Assembly: GCF_049532965.1 (NCBI RefSeq)
Contig: NZ_CP186694.1
Location: forward strand, 4,464,001 to 4,528,000
DNA: 64,000 nt
From: Roseateles sp049532965
GTDB taxonomy: Bacteria > Pseudomonadota > Gammaproteobacteria > Burkholderiales > Burkholderiaceae_C
Direction of reading: 5' to 3'
How positions within the stretch are numbered: the stretch's first letter is position 1; every line of letters begins with the position of its first letter. Made by a program: the position numbers and the translations under genes. Below the pieces are notes generated by a model. That model saw only the letters and a list, made by a program, of their open reading frames with translations. It had not been told where the DNA came from and made no database searches. Positions 17,562 to 28,267 of this stretch are shown piece by piece.

Positions 17562-18575
17562 ATGAAACTCGCAACCTACCGCGACGGATCCCGCGACGGC
17601 CAACTGGTGGTCGTCTCCCGGGACCTGAGCCAGGCATGCTATGCCAACGGCATCGCGACGCGCCTGCAGCAGGTGCTCGATGACTGGAATTTCATGGCGC
17701 CGCAGCTCGAGGCGCTGTCGCAGTCGCTGAACCAGGGCCGGGCGCGGCACGCGTTTGCGTTCGATCCCCGGCAATGCCTGGCGCCGCTTCCGCGTCCGGC
17801 CGGGTGGATCGCCGGTGAAGCCTATCCCGCGCAGGGTCAGGCCTTGCGCGAGCGGGGCCTGGCCTGGCCGGAACGCCTCAGCGCGCCGCTGCTGCGCGCT
17901 GGCGGCGCCGAGGCGGTGCTGGGCCCCGCCGATGTGCTGGACCTGCGCGCACCGGGACTCGAGCCCGAGGCTCAACTGGCGGTGCTCACTGGCGATCTGG
18001 CGCAAGGGGCCGTGCCGTCGCAGGCGCTGGAATCAGTGCGGCTGCTGATGCTGGTCAGCGATTGGGTGCTGCGGCCGGTGCAGCAAGAGGAACTGGCCAG
18101 CGGCTGGCCGGCGCTGCACAGCCGGCCGGCCTTGCAGTTCGCCCCGGTCGCGGTGACGCCGGACGAACTGCCCGGTGTCTGGTACCTCGGCCGCGCGGCG
18201 CTGCAGCTGCAGATCATGCGCAACGGTCGCAAGCAGGCCGTGGTCGACGCGAAGACCGGCATGCAGTGGTCCTTCGGCGACCTGCTGGCCGAGGCTGTTC
18301 GCAACCGGCCGCTGCGCGCCGGCACGCTGGTGGGCGCGGGCATGCCGGTGCTCGGCAAGCCGGTGACGATCGAGCCGGGGGACAGCCTGCGCATCGAATT
18401 CAAGCTCGGCGATGGGGCGGCGCCGTTCGGCGCGATCGACATGGACCTCGCCGATGAGGACGACACCGCCTCCGCTTCCGGCCCTGAGGACGGTGAGGAC
18501 GGTGATATGGCCTCGGACGGCGAGTCCGTTGCCGAGCCTTTGGAAGGAGACTCCGATGAACCTGTTTCGACGTGA
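17562..18575 (+). CDS. Fumarylacetoacetate hydrolase-family protein
   Basis: A 337-residue protein with the FAH fold. N-terminal MKLATYRDGSRDGQLVVVS is followed by the core with the metal-ligand region LEPEAQLAVLTGDL and the C-terminal TLVGAGMPVLGKPVTIEPGDSLRIEF barrel strands. FAH members hydrolyse or hydrate C-C bonds in 2-keto acid degradation, or decarboxylate; the substrate here is unknown. The last 40 residues (from about 297) are an unusual strongly acidic Asp/Glu/Ser tail absent from typical members. It overlaps the downstream DUF4197 gene by 20 bases, so the two form an operon. The start lacks a strong ribosome site. Confidence 0.85.
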   Translation: MKLATYRDGSRDGQLVVVSRDLSQACYANGIATRLQQVLDDWNFMAPQLEALSQSLNQGRARHAFAFDPRQCLAPLPRPAGWIAGEAYPAQGQALRERGLAWPERLSAPLLRAGGAEAVLGPADVLDLRAPGLEPEAQLAVLTGDLAQGAVPSQALESVRLLMLVSDWVLRPVQQEELASGWPALHSRPALQFAPVAVTPDELPGVWYLGRAALQLQIMRNGRKQAVVDAKTGMQWSFGDLLAEAVRNRPLRAGTLVGAGMPVLGKPVTIEPGDSLRIEFKLGDGAAPFGAIDMDLADEDDTASASGPEDGEDGDMASDGESVAEPLEGDSDEPVST

Positions 18576-19233
18576 CCTGATCGCGCTGCTCGGCGCCGGA
18601 TGCGCCTCGCCTTGGGCGATGGCGCTGAGCCTGAGCGAGGGCGACGCCGCATCCGGCGTGCGCGCGGCGCTGGAGCGTGGCGCCCAGGCGGCGCTGGCCA
18701 ACCTGGGACGCACGGATGGCTTCCTGGGCAATCCGCAAGTGCGCATCGAACTGCCGGGCGCGCTCAAGGACGCGGCCCGGCTCCTGCGCACGACCGGCCA
18801 GGGTCGGCGCATCGACGAGCTGGTGACGTCAATGAACCGCGCGGCCGAGCAGGCGATGCCCGAAGCCCGGCAGCTGCTGGTCAGCACGGTGCGCAACATC
18901 AGCGTCGAGGACGCGGTGCGCATCGTGCGCGGCGGCGACGATGCGGTCACGCGCTTCTTCGAGGACAAGACCCGCACGCCGTTGACGGCAAAGTTCCTGC
19001 CCATCGTCACCCAGGCCACCGAGCGCCAGGCCCTCAGCGAAAAGTACAACGCGGTGGCCGGCAAGGCGCTCGGGTTCGGCCTGATCCGCAAGGAGGACGC
19101 CAACCTCCAGTCCTACGTCACCGACAAGGCGCTGGACGGGCTGTACTTCATGATCGGCGAGGAAGAAAAGAAGATCCGCCAGGACCCGGTGGGCACGGGA
19201 AGCGCCATCCTGAAGAAGGTCTTCGGCGGTTGA
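18556..19233 (+). CDS. DUF4197 family exported protein
   Basis: A 225-residue protein with an N-terminal signal (LIALLGAGCASPWAMALS) and the DUF4197 body: GVRAALERGAQAALANLG, FLGNPQVRIELPGALKDAARLLR, VTRFFEDKTRTPL and ALDGLYFMIGEEEKKIRQDPVG. This conserved family is periplasmic and of unknown function. AGGAG stands about six bases before ATG 18556, inside the end of the FAH-family gene. The overlap and ribosome site fix the start. Confidence 0.9.
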   Translation: MNLFRRDLIALLGAGCASPWAMALSLSEGDAASGVRAALERGAQAALANLGRTDGFLGNPQVRIELPGALKDAARLLRTTGQGRRIDELVTSMNRAAEQAMPEARQLLVSTVRNISVEDAVRIVRGGDDAVTRFFEDKTRTPLTAKFLPIVTQATERQALSEKYNAVAGKALGFGLIRKEDANLQSYVTDKALDGLYFMIGEEEKKIRQDPVGTGSAILKKVFGG

Positions 19234-19259
19234 GAACGGTGGGGCGGGGCGCGGGTTTC

Positions 19260-19265
19260 TACAAT
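19260..19265 (+). promoter_or_regulatory. Putative -10 box of metH first-half gene
   Basis: TACAAT lies only eight bases before ATG 19274. A start seven bases after the box would fall at about 19272, giving a nearly leaderless message. No Shine-Dalgarno site is visible before the ATG, which agrees. Confidence 0.45.
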
Positions 19266-19273
19266 CCGGCCCC

Positions 19274-20350
19274 ATGAACGCCCCGACCTCCGCCCGTCCC
19301 GCCGTCGCGTACACCCGCGGCGGCGCCTTGCCCGCGCTGCTGGCGCAACGCATCGCCGTCCTCGACGGCGCGATGGGCACGATGATCCAGCGCTACAAGC
19401 TGACCGAGGCCGACTTCCGCGGCACGCGCTTCGCCGATCATCCCAAGGACCTGAAGGGCAACAACGACCTGCTGGTGCTGACCAGGCCCGAGGTCATCAG
19501 CGAGATCCACCGGCAATACCTCGACGCCGGCGCGGACATCATCGAGACCAACACCTTCGGCACGACCACCGTCGCGCAGGAGGACTATGGCCTGGAGGCC
19601 TTCGCGTACGAGATGAACGTCGCCGCGGCGAAGCTGGCGCGCGAGGCGTGCGATGCCTTCAGCACCCCGGACAAGCCGCGCTTCGCGGCCGGCGCGCTCG
19701 GCCCGACGCCGCGCACGGCGTCGATCAGCCCCGACGTCAACGACCCCGGCGCCCGCAACGTCGACTTCGACACGCTGCGCGAGGCGTACTACGAGCAGGC
19801 CAAGGGCTTGCTCGAGGGCGGCGTGGACCTGTTCCTGATCGAGACCATCTTCGACACGCTGAACGCCAAGGCCGCGATCTTCGCGGTCGATCAGCTGATG
19901 GAGGACACCGGCGAACGTCTGCCCGTGATCATCTCGGGCACCGTGACCGACGCGTCGGGCCGCATCCTGTCGGGCCAGACGGTGACCGCGTTCTGGCATT
20001 CGGTGCGCCACGCCCGGCCGCTGGCGGTGGGCCTGAACTGCGCGCTCGGCGCGGCGCTGATGCGGCCCTACATCGAGGAGCTCGCGAAGGCCGCCGAGGA
20101 CACGCCGATCTCCTGCTATCCCAACGCCGGCCTGCCCAATCCGATGAGCGACACCGGCTTCGACGAAACCCCGGACGTCACCGGCCGGCTGGTGGGCGAG
20201 TTCGCCGCCGCGGGCTTCCTGAACATCGCTGGCGGCTGCTGCGGCACGACGCCGGATCACATCCGCGCGATCGCGCAGAAGGTGTCGGCCTATCAGCCGC
20301 GCCGCTGGGGCAGCAAGCTCTTCAGCGGCCTGGTCGCGGAAGAGGCCTGA
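19274..20350 (+). CDS. metH: Methionine synthase, homocysteine-binding half
   Basis: A 358-residue protein corresponding to module 1 of cobalamin-dependent methionine synthase, the Zn homocysteine S-methyltransferase barrel. Recognisable segments are IAVLDGAMGTMIQRYKL near the start, IETNTFGTTTVAQEDYG, and the zinc ligands in VGLNCALGA and GGCCGTTPDHI. It binds and activates homocysteine. The remaining modules (folate, B12, reactivation) are in a separate gene at 21973, so the enzyme is made of two chains, as in other Burkholderiales. A minus-strand gene lies between the two halves here. Confidence 0.95.
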   Translation: MNAPTSARPAVAYTRGGALPALLAQRIAVLDGAMGTMIQRYKLTEADFRGTRFADHPKDLKGNNDLLVLTRPEVISEIHRQYLDAGADIIETNTFGTTTVAQEDYGLEAFAYEMNVAAAKLAREACDAFSTPDKPRFAAGALGPTPRTASISPDVNDPGARNVDFDTLREAYYEQAKGLLEGGVDLFLIETIFDTLNAKAAIFAVDQLMEDTGERLPVIISGTVTDASGRILSGQTVTAFWHSVRHARPLAVGLNCALGAALMRPYIEELAKAAEDTPISCYPNAGLPNPMSDTGFDETPDVTGRLVGEFAAAGFLNIAGGCCGTTPDHIRAIAQKVSAYQPRRWGSKLFSGLVAEEA

Positions 20351-20358
20351 CCGGGCCG

Positions 20359-20377
20359 GCCCCGCTGCCGTCGGGGC
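20359..20377. terminator. Hairpin between convergent metH half and HD-GYP-like gene
   Basis: GCCCCG (20359-20364) pairs with CGGGGC (20372-20377) around a seven-base loop, in the 27-base gap between converging stop codons. There is no clear T-run, so termination strength is uncertain. Confidence 0.4.
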
Positions 20378-21583
20378 TCAATAGAGCTTCAGCAACGCGT
20401 CCATGTGGATGCGCAGCCGGACTTCGTGCGGTGCGAGGCTGGTGGTGATCGCCAGCGCCGGCACCCGCGTGTCGCGCAGCACCGGCACGGTCAGCGGCGT
20501 GCCGCTGCGGCCGACCAGCGCCGCCACCAGCGGGGCGTTGGCGCTGTGCCCGCGCTTGAGCACCATGCCCTCCTCGCCGTTGGTCAGGCGCACCAGCGAG
20601 CCCGGCGGATACAGGCCGATGGCCTTGATCAGCGCGACACCGGCCTCGTCCGGCTGCTGCAGTTCGTCCAGGTAGACCGCCCGCGCCGCTTGCGCCGCGG
20701 ACAGCGAGCGCCGGCTGCGCCGCGGGCTGAGCCGGGCGCCGTAGATGTCGATGCGGCGCAGCAGCCGCGCCATCAGGTCGCCGTCGGAGCGGCCGGCGAG
20801 CGGGCCCGGTCCGGCGTCGTGATGCAGCCGCACGGCGGTCAGCCACGTCTCGTCGTCGACGCCGAGCGCGCGCAGCGTCGCCGCCGCGCGGTCGCCATGT
20901 CCCGCCAGTTGTTCGCGCTGCGCGTCGCCGATCGTGTCGGTCCGCAGCGCGTGCTGGTCCTGCTGCGCGGCGCTGTCCAGGTTCATCGTCAGCGCCGCCA
21001 GGCCGAGCGGACGCCGGCGCCCCTCGCTCCAGCCGAGCTGGCGGGTGGTCATTTCCGCCAGCACCAGCGACAGCAGCGCATGACGCGCGCTGTATTGCAG
21101 CGGCTCCTGGCCGGCATCGTGGATGAGCATCGCGAGCGAGGCATCCGGGTGCTGCGTCAGCCGCGCCAGCACCGTGTCGAGCAATTGCGCCAGGCGCAGC
21201 AGGAAGTCGGGCCGCTTCGGATCGCGCAGCACTTGCTGCGCATGCCACTGCAGGTCGGCCCACAGCGCGGTGTGGGTTGGAGCCGTGTCCGAGGGCAGGG
21301 GCATCGGCCGCGTCGGCTTGTAATCGGCTTTGGCGCTGGCCAGCGCCGACAGCGACGCGCCCTGCAGCATCATCGTGTCGAGCTTGTGGGCCAGCGCGCG
21401 CTGGTAGTCGCGCGTCTCGTGCGCCTGCACCCAGGGGCCGCGGGCGAGCAGCTCGCGGACCTGCGGCGTATCGGGCAGCGCGTGGCCGGACGCGAACAGC
21501 AGGTGACCCGCCGCGTCGCGCAGCGAGAACGTCAGCACCTGCCCCACGCGCAGGCTGTGCGGAGGAAGTTGGACCAGATCCAC
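20378..21583 (-). CDS. HD-GYP-like protein with degenerate active site
   Basis: A 401-residue protein with the layout of c-di-GMP phosphodiesterases of the HD-GYP class: an N-terminal domain of about 110 residues, then an HD-like helical domain and a C-terminal beta segment (IGLYPPGSLVRLTNGEEGMV). The catalytic HD pair, normally in LLHDIG, is replaced by ALTMNLDS. The motif HHExxDGxGYP is reduced to RLHHDAGPGPLAG, lacking GYP. Catalysis is therefore doubtful and a sensing or binding role is more likely. The start is GTG 21583, with GGAAAG five bases before it and the family-like N-terminus MDLVQLPPHSLRVG. It separates the two metH genes. Confidence 0.75.
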   Translation of the reverse strand: MDLVQLPPHSLRVGQVLTFSLRDAAGHLLFASGHALPDTPQVRELLARGPWVQAHETRDYQRALAHKLDTMMLQGASLSALASAKADYKPTRPMPLPSDTAPTHTALWADLQWHAQQVLRDPKRPDFLLRLAQLLDTVLARLTQHPDASLAMLIHDAGQEPLQYSARHALLSLVLAEMTTRQLGWSEGRRRPLGLAALTMNLDSAAQQDQHALRTDTIGDAQREQLAGHGDRAAATLRALGVDDETWLTAVRLHHDAGPGPLAGRSDGDLMARLLRRIDIYGARLSPRRSRRSLSAAQAARAVYLDELQQPDEAGVALIKAIGLYPPGSLVRLTNGEEGMVLKRGHSANAPLVAALVGRSGTPLTVPVLRDTRVPALAITTSLAPHEVRLRIHMDALLKLY

Positions 21584-21739
21584 GTGGTCTTTCCGTTGTC
21601 GTTGGTGTTGTCGGAATGCTGCCGCGGCGCCCCGTCCCATCGCGCGGGTCCCTCGTCCATCGCACGCGGCGCGGGCCAGCATACGCGCGGGCGGCGTCGC
21701 GGCAGGCATTCCGGCACGAACAAAGCAGGGCCGGACCGG

Positions 21740-21745
21740 TAGAAT
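21740..21745 (+). promoter_or_regulatory. Putative -10 box for the riboswitch/metH2 transcript
   Basis: TAGAAT, with transcription expected to begin near 21752, about 50 bases before the riboswitch aptamer. The same hexamer occurs before the Hsp70 gene at 50226. The -35 is poor. Confidence 0.45.
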
Positions 21746-21803
21746 GCACGCCGTTTCCGCTGCCAGCAATGCCGCATTCGCGGCATCGGGGCGGCGGTGG
21801 TTT

Positions 21804-21900
21804 CCGAGGAGCGTTGCGACAGGTCCCGTCATCCGGGCGCCCGCCAGGCTCGGAACGGTGGTGTCGGACCCCTGGACCCCGCCTCACAACGACGCTCACC
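21804..21900 (+). promoter_or_regulatory. SAH riboswitch (ahcY/metH motif)
   Basis: The leader matches the S-adenosylhomocysteine riboswitch. It has the 5' element CCGAGGAGCGTTGCGAC (21804-21820), the element CCAGGCTCGG (21844-21853), and the distal ACGCTCACC (21892-21900). CCGAG (21804-21808) pairs with CTCGG (21849-21853). GAGCGT (21809-21814) pairs with ACGCTC (21892-21897) as the long-range helix. SAH accumulation turns such riboswitches on and raises SAH recycling and methionine synthesis. It precedes the metH second-half ATG (21973) by 72 bases. A CCCGC/GCGGG hairpin (21903-21916) just downstream could belong to the expression platform. It was recognised by eye, not by covariance model. 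Confidence 0.85.
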
Positions 21901-21972
21901 GTCCCGCTTGCGCGGGGTTGCGGTGAGTTGCGCGGCCCCGTCTCTCGTTCCTGCCTCGAAGAGCCCGCCGCC

Positions 21973-24732
<2,760 letters not shown>

Positions 24733-24760
24733 CCCCGGCGGCTGATCCAGGCTCATGAAA

Positions 24761-24792
24761 AAGGGCCCGCTCCGGTGACGGAGCGGGCCCTT
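24761..24792 (+). terminator. Strong hairpin between metH2 and the TonB receptor
   Basis: A 13-base arm, AAGGGCCCGCTCC, pairs perfectly with GGAGCGGGCCCTT around a six-base loop. It lies between converging genes. Flanking A-tract and T-rich bases would let it act in both directions. Confidence 0.75.
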
Positions 24793-24845
24793 CCTGCATG
24801 CGGCCCGCGGGCCGCGTCGCAGCGGGACTCAGGCCTGACGGTCGA

Positions 24846-27104
24846 TCAGAAGATCGCCTTGAACTGCACGCCGTAGGTGCGCGGGTCGTTGATGAAGCCG
24901 GTCAGGTTGTTGAAGTCGATGCCGCCGGTCACACGCACCTGGTTGGTGATGTTGCGGACGAAGCCGGCCACCTCGTACTTGCCGTTGTTCCAGATGTAGC
25001 CGGCGCGCAAGCCGCCTTCGGTCAGCGACTTGCCGATGAACTCCTTCGACTCGTACAGGAAGAAGCTGACCTTCGAACGGTAAGCCCAGTCGGTGTAGAT
25101 GTAGAACTCGTTGCCGCCCGCGGTCGGGATGCTGTAGCGCGCGGTCAGGTTGTAGACGACCTTCGGCGCCTGCGGGAGCTGGTTGCCGTCGACGAAGAAC
25201 TGGCCGTTACCCGCGGCCGGATCCAGCATCGTGCAGCCGCCGCCGCAGCCCGACACGGTCAGGCCCTTGTCCTTGATCGTGGCCTTGTTGTAGCTGCCGC
25301 CCATGGTGATGAACAGGTCATCGATCGGCAGCAGTTCCAGGTTGAACTCGACGCCCTCGCCCACGACCTTGCGGGCCGTCTTCACCGAGTTGCTGTTGCC
25401 GCCGCCGCCGACTTCGGTGAGTTGCAGGTCCTTGACGTCGTAGCGGAAGACGTTGGCCGACACGCGTGCGCGGCGGTTCCACAGGTCGCTCTTGACGCCG
25501 ACTTCGTACGACGTCAGCGTCTCAGGCGTCGCCTTCGTCATCGGGCCGAACTCGGAGGCCGGCAGGATCGCGGAGCCGCGGAAGCCGGTACCGACGCGAG
25601 CGTACAGGTTGGTGTCCTTCGTCAGCGCATAGGTGCCCGACAGGTCCCAGGTGACCTTGGAATCGCGGGTGTCCGTCGCCAGGCCGTTGGTGGTGACCAG
25701 CGTCTGGTCGGCCGATTCGGTCGACAGCGTCTTCTTGTCCTTGGTGAAGCGCACGCCGCCGCGCAGCTTGAAGTCGCTGGTGACGTCGTAGTTCACCGAG
25801 CCGAAGACCGCGTAGGCGCGGTTGGTCTGGCGCGTCCGCGCCGACGACACGTAGTCGCCGCCGGTGAAGATCGAGTCGTAGTTGACGCTCTGCGCGGTGT
25901 AGCGCTCGTCGAAGAGGTAGACGCCCGCCTGATAGCGGGCCGGACCGGCCGGGTTGTACTCGACCCGGAATTCCTGGCTCAGCTGGCGATGGTCCTTCAG
26001 CGCGTCCGAGGTCTCGCTCGAGAACGGGATGTTGCCCGGGCCGAACTGGCCATCGGGCGCGTAGGGCGCGCCCCAGCCGCCGTCGACGTCGCCGCGGGAG
26101 TACGGCTGCACCGTCTCGATCGCCGTGATCGAGTGCAGCGTGACGTCGTTCAGATTCCAGCGCAGGCGCGCATTCGCGCCGGTGGCGTGGATGCGCTGCT
26201 CGTTGCGGCCGTCGATGGACATCTTGTCCGGATCGAAACCATCGACCAGATCATTCGTGCCGGGCTTGATGATGTTGGCGCGGAACAGGCGCGGGCTGCC
26301 GTCGAGCTCGCGGTTGTGCACGTTGAACAGCGCCGAGAACTGCTTGTGCGGCTCATACAGCACCTGCGCGCGGACCGCGCGGTCGTCGTAGCCCTCGGTC
26401 TTGCTGGTGGGCACGTTCTGGCGGGTGTTCTCCACCCAGTCGCCACGGTGCTGGACCAGCGCCGAAACGCGCGCCGACCAGTCGCCGCCCATCGGCAGGT
26501 TGAAGGCGCCTTCGGCGTTGACCGTGTCGTGGGTGCCGTAGGAGATGTTGAAGTAGCCCTCCATCTTCTTGGACGGACGGACGGAATCGAACTTCACCAC
26601 GCCCGCCGGCGTGTTGCGGCCGTACAGCGTGCCCTGCGGGCCGGCCACCACTTCCACCGCGCGCAGGTCGAAGGCCGGGAAGCCCTTCAGGATCGGGTTC
26701 TCCTGGACGACGTCGTCATAGATGAGCGACACGGGCTGCGAGGCGTTCAGGCGGAAGTCGGTGTTGCCATAGCCGCGGATGTAGAAACGCGGGAAGGCGC
26801 GGCCGAAGGACGATTCGATGTTCAGGCTGGGGATACGGCCCGACAGGAAACGGACGTCCTGGCCACCGGAGGCCAGCACGTCGAGCTTCTCGCCGGAGAT
26901 TTGCGACACGGCGTTCGGCACGTCCTTGATGTTCTCGACGCGGCGTTCGGCGGTGATGGTGACCGTCTCCAGCTGGCTCTTGTCCTTGGGCGCTTCGGTC
27001 TGCTGCGCCAGGGCAGGCCAGGCGAGCAGGGCCAGCGACACAGCCGCGGCAGCCTCGCGCAGGGCCGGGCGGGCAGCGGCGCGCTGGGTGACGGATCGAT
27101 TCAT
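24846..27104 (-). CDS. TonB-dependent outer-membrane receptor
   Basis: A 752-residue protein with a signal peptide cleaved after ALA (about residue 33). The segment ETVTITAERR just after it is a TonB-box-like stretch. The plug domain (about 50-160) contains FYIRGYGNTDFRLN and VEVVAGPQGTLYGRNTPAGVV. The beta-barrel ends in an aromatic residue (KAIF). The GRNTPAG plug motif and IPSLN are common in the group transporting varied substrates rather than classic siderophore receptors. The ligand is unknown, as no transport partner is adjacent. GGAG precedes ATG 27104. Confidence 0.93.
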   Translation of the reverse strand: MNRSVTQRAAARPALREAAAAVSLALLAWPALAQQTEAPKDKSQLETVTITAERRVENIKDVPNAVSQISGEKLDVLASGGQDVRFLSGRIPSLNIESSFGRAFPRFYIRGYGNTDFRLNASQPVSLIYDDVVQENPILKGFPAFDLRAVEVVAGPQGTLYGRNTPAGVVKFDSVRPSKKMEGYFNISYGTHDTVNAEGAFNLPMGGDWSARVSALVQHRGDWVENTRQNVPTSKTEGYDDRAVRAQVLYEPHKQFSALFNVHNRELDGSPRLFRANIIKPGTNDLVDGFDPDKMSIDGRNEQRIHATGANARLRWNLNDVTLHSITAIETVQPYSRGDVDGGWGAPYAPDGQFGPGNIPFSSETSDALKDHRQLSQEFRVEYNPAGPARYQAGVYLFDERYTAQSVNYDSIFTGGDYVSSARTRQTNRAYAVFGSVNYDVTSDFKLRGGVRFTKDKKTLSTESADQTLVTTNGLATDTRDSKVTWDLSGTYALTKDTNLYARVGTGFRGSAILPASEFGPMTKATPETLTSYEVGVKSDLWNRRARVSANVFRYDVKDLQLTEVGGGGNSNSVKTARKVVGEGVEFNLELLPIDDLFITMGGSYNKATIKDKGLTVSGCGGGCTMLDPAAGNGQFFVDGNQLPQAPKVVYNLTARYSIPTAGGNEFYIYTDWAYRSKVSFFLYESKEFIGKSLTEGGLRAGYIWNNGKYEVAGFVRNITNQVRVTGGIDFNNLTGFINDPRTYGVQFKAIF

Positions 27105-27459
27105 GGGGAAAACTCCAGGGAGGAAGAGAAACCGGGGGCGGCCGGACGCGAAACCCTGCGGTCACAGCGGTTCGCAGATGGCAAAAATGTGGGCGCTTGT
27201 TGGCGCGGTGGACGCGAATCTAGCAAGTCCGTCATCAAGGCGTCACCCTAGGCACCATGATGGTGCGTATTCTGTTGTCCAAACACTGCACCCGGCTGCG
27301 CCTCGCCCCGAATGGGACAGCCTGTGCCGCCCGCCGCCGCCCGGTGGTGCGCCCTCCGAAGCCGGTCATTGCCCCGTCGAACCGGGGTCGTCGATCCTCT
27401 GCTGCCAACTTCGCGGGGGGCCTTTGCGATACTCCCGCCCTCTTTCAGGGGCCCCGTCC
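27105..27459. other. Divergent promoter region of the TonB receptor and exonuclease III genes
   Basis: This 355-base gap has no gene. It holds the palindrome listed at 27252 and a CCCCG/CGGGG hairpin near 27382-27397. Likely control signals are close to exonuclease III (GATACT near 27428). Nothing else is recognised. Confidence 0.4.
27252..27266. promoter_or_regulatory. GCACCA-N3-TGGTGC palindrome, NtrC-like site
   Basis: A perfect 15-base inverted repeat, GCACCAT-G-ATGGTGC, which fits the NtrC consensus of GCACC and GGTGC half-sites. It lies 148 bases before the TonB receptor start. I could not find a sigma-54 promoter between it and the gene. Possible operator only. Confidence 0.3.
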
Positions 27460-28245
27460 ATGCGCTTCATCACCCTCAACCTCAATGGCATCCGCTCAGC
27501 CGCGACCAAGGGCGTCTTCGACTGGCTGCCGCAGCAGCAGGCCGACGTGGTCGGCGTCCAGGAACTGAAGGCGCAAGCCGACGTGGTCGAATCCCAGTTC
27601 GCCGGCTACGACAAGCTCAGCGGCCACTTCCATTACGCGCAGAAGAAGGGCTACTCCGGCGTCGGCCTCTACACGAAGGAAACGCCCAGCGACGTGATCA
27701 TCGGCTTCGGCAGCACCGAGTTCGACAACGAAGGCCGCTGGGTCGAAAAGCGCTTCGACAAGCCCGGCCGCAAGCTGAGCCTGATCAGCTGCTACTTCCC
27801 CAGCGGCTCCAGCGGCGAAGAACGCCAGGCAGCCAAGTTCCGCTTCCTCGCCGAGATGTACCCCTACCTGCTGCAGCTGCGCGCCGAACGGGAGTTCATC
27901 CTCGTCGCCGACGTCAACATCGCGCATAAGGAAATCGACCTCAGGAACTGGAAAGGAAACCAGAAGAACAGCGGTTTCCTCCCCGAGGAGCGAGCCTGGA
28001 TGACCAAGCTCCTCGAGGTGGAAACCGGCCTCGTCGACGTGTTCCGCGTGCTCAACGACAAACCCGATCAGTACACCTGGTGGAGCAACCGCGGTCAGGC
28101 CTGGGCCAAGAACGTCGGCTGGCGGCTGGACTACCACCTCGCCACCCCCGGCATGGCCCATCTGGCCACGCGCGAATCGATCTACCTCGACCAGCGGTTC
28201 AGCGACCACGCACCGCTGACGATCGATTACGACTTCAAGTTCTGA
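27460..28245 (+). CDS. xth: Exodeoxyribonuclease III
   Basis: A 261-residue enzyme of the ExoIII/APE1 family for base-excision repair: AP endonuclease and 3'-5' exonuclease on double-stranded DNA. Signatures are MRFITLNLNGIRSA, VVGVQELKA (metal Glu), YSGVGLYTK, LVADVNIAH, the conserved RLDYHLAT and the catalytic SDHAPLTIDYDF near the C-terminus. Length is typical. An AGGGG site precedes ATG 27460; the longer open frame upstream is non-family sequence. Confidence 0.93.
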   Translation: MRFITLNLNGIRSAATKGVFDWLPQQQADVVGVQELKAQADVVESQFAGYDKLSGHFHYAQKKGYSGVGLYTKETPSDVIIGFGSTEFDNEGRWVEKRFDKPGRKLSLISCYFPSGSSGEERQAAKFRFLAEMYPYLLQLRAEREFILVADVNIAHKEIDLRNWKGNQKNSGFLPEERAWMTKLLEVETGLVDVFRVLNDKPDQYTWWSNRGQAWAKNVGWRLDYHLATPGMAHLATRESIYLDQRFSDHAPLTIDYDFKF

Positions 28246-28250
28246 GGCGT

Positions 28251-28264
28251 GCGCCGGCCGGCGC
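28251..28264. terminator. GC palindrome between convergent genes
   Basis: GCGCCGGCCGGCGC is a perfect 14-base palindrome filling the 22-base gap between the exonuclease III stop and the converging ATPase gene. It could act as a bidirectional stem, but has no T-run. Confidence 0.35.
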
Positions 28265-28267
28265 GGC

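Noticed and set aside
27105..27251. Sigma-54 promoter after the NtrC-like site
   Set aside because: No GG/GC pair with ten-base spacing could be placed in the gap.
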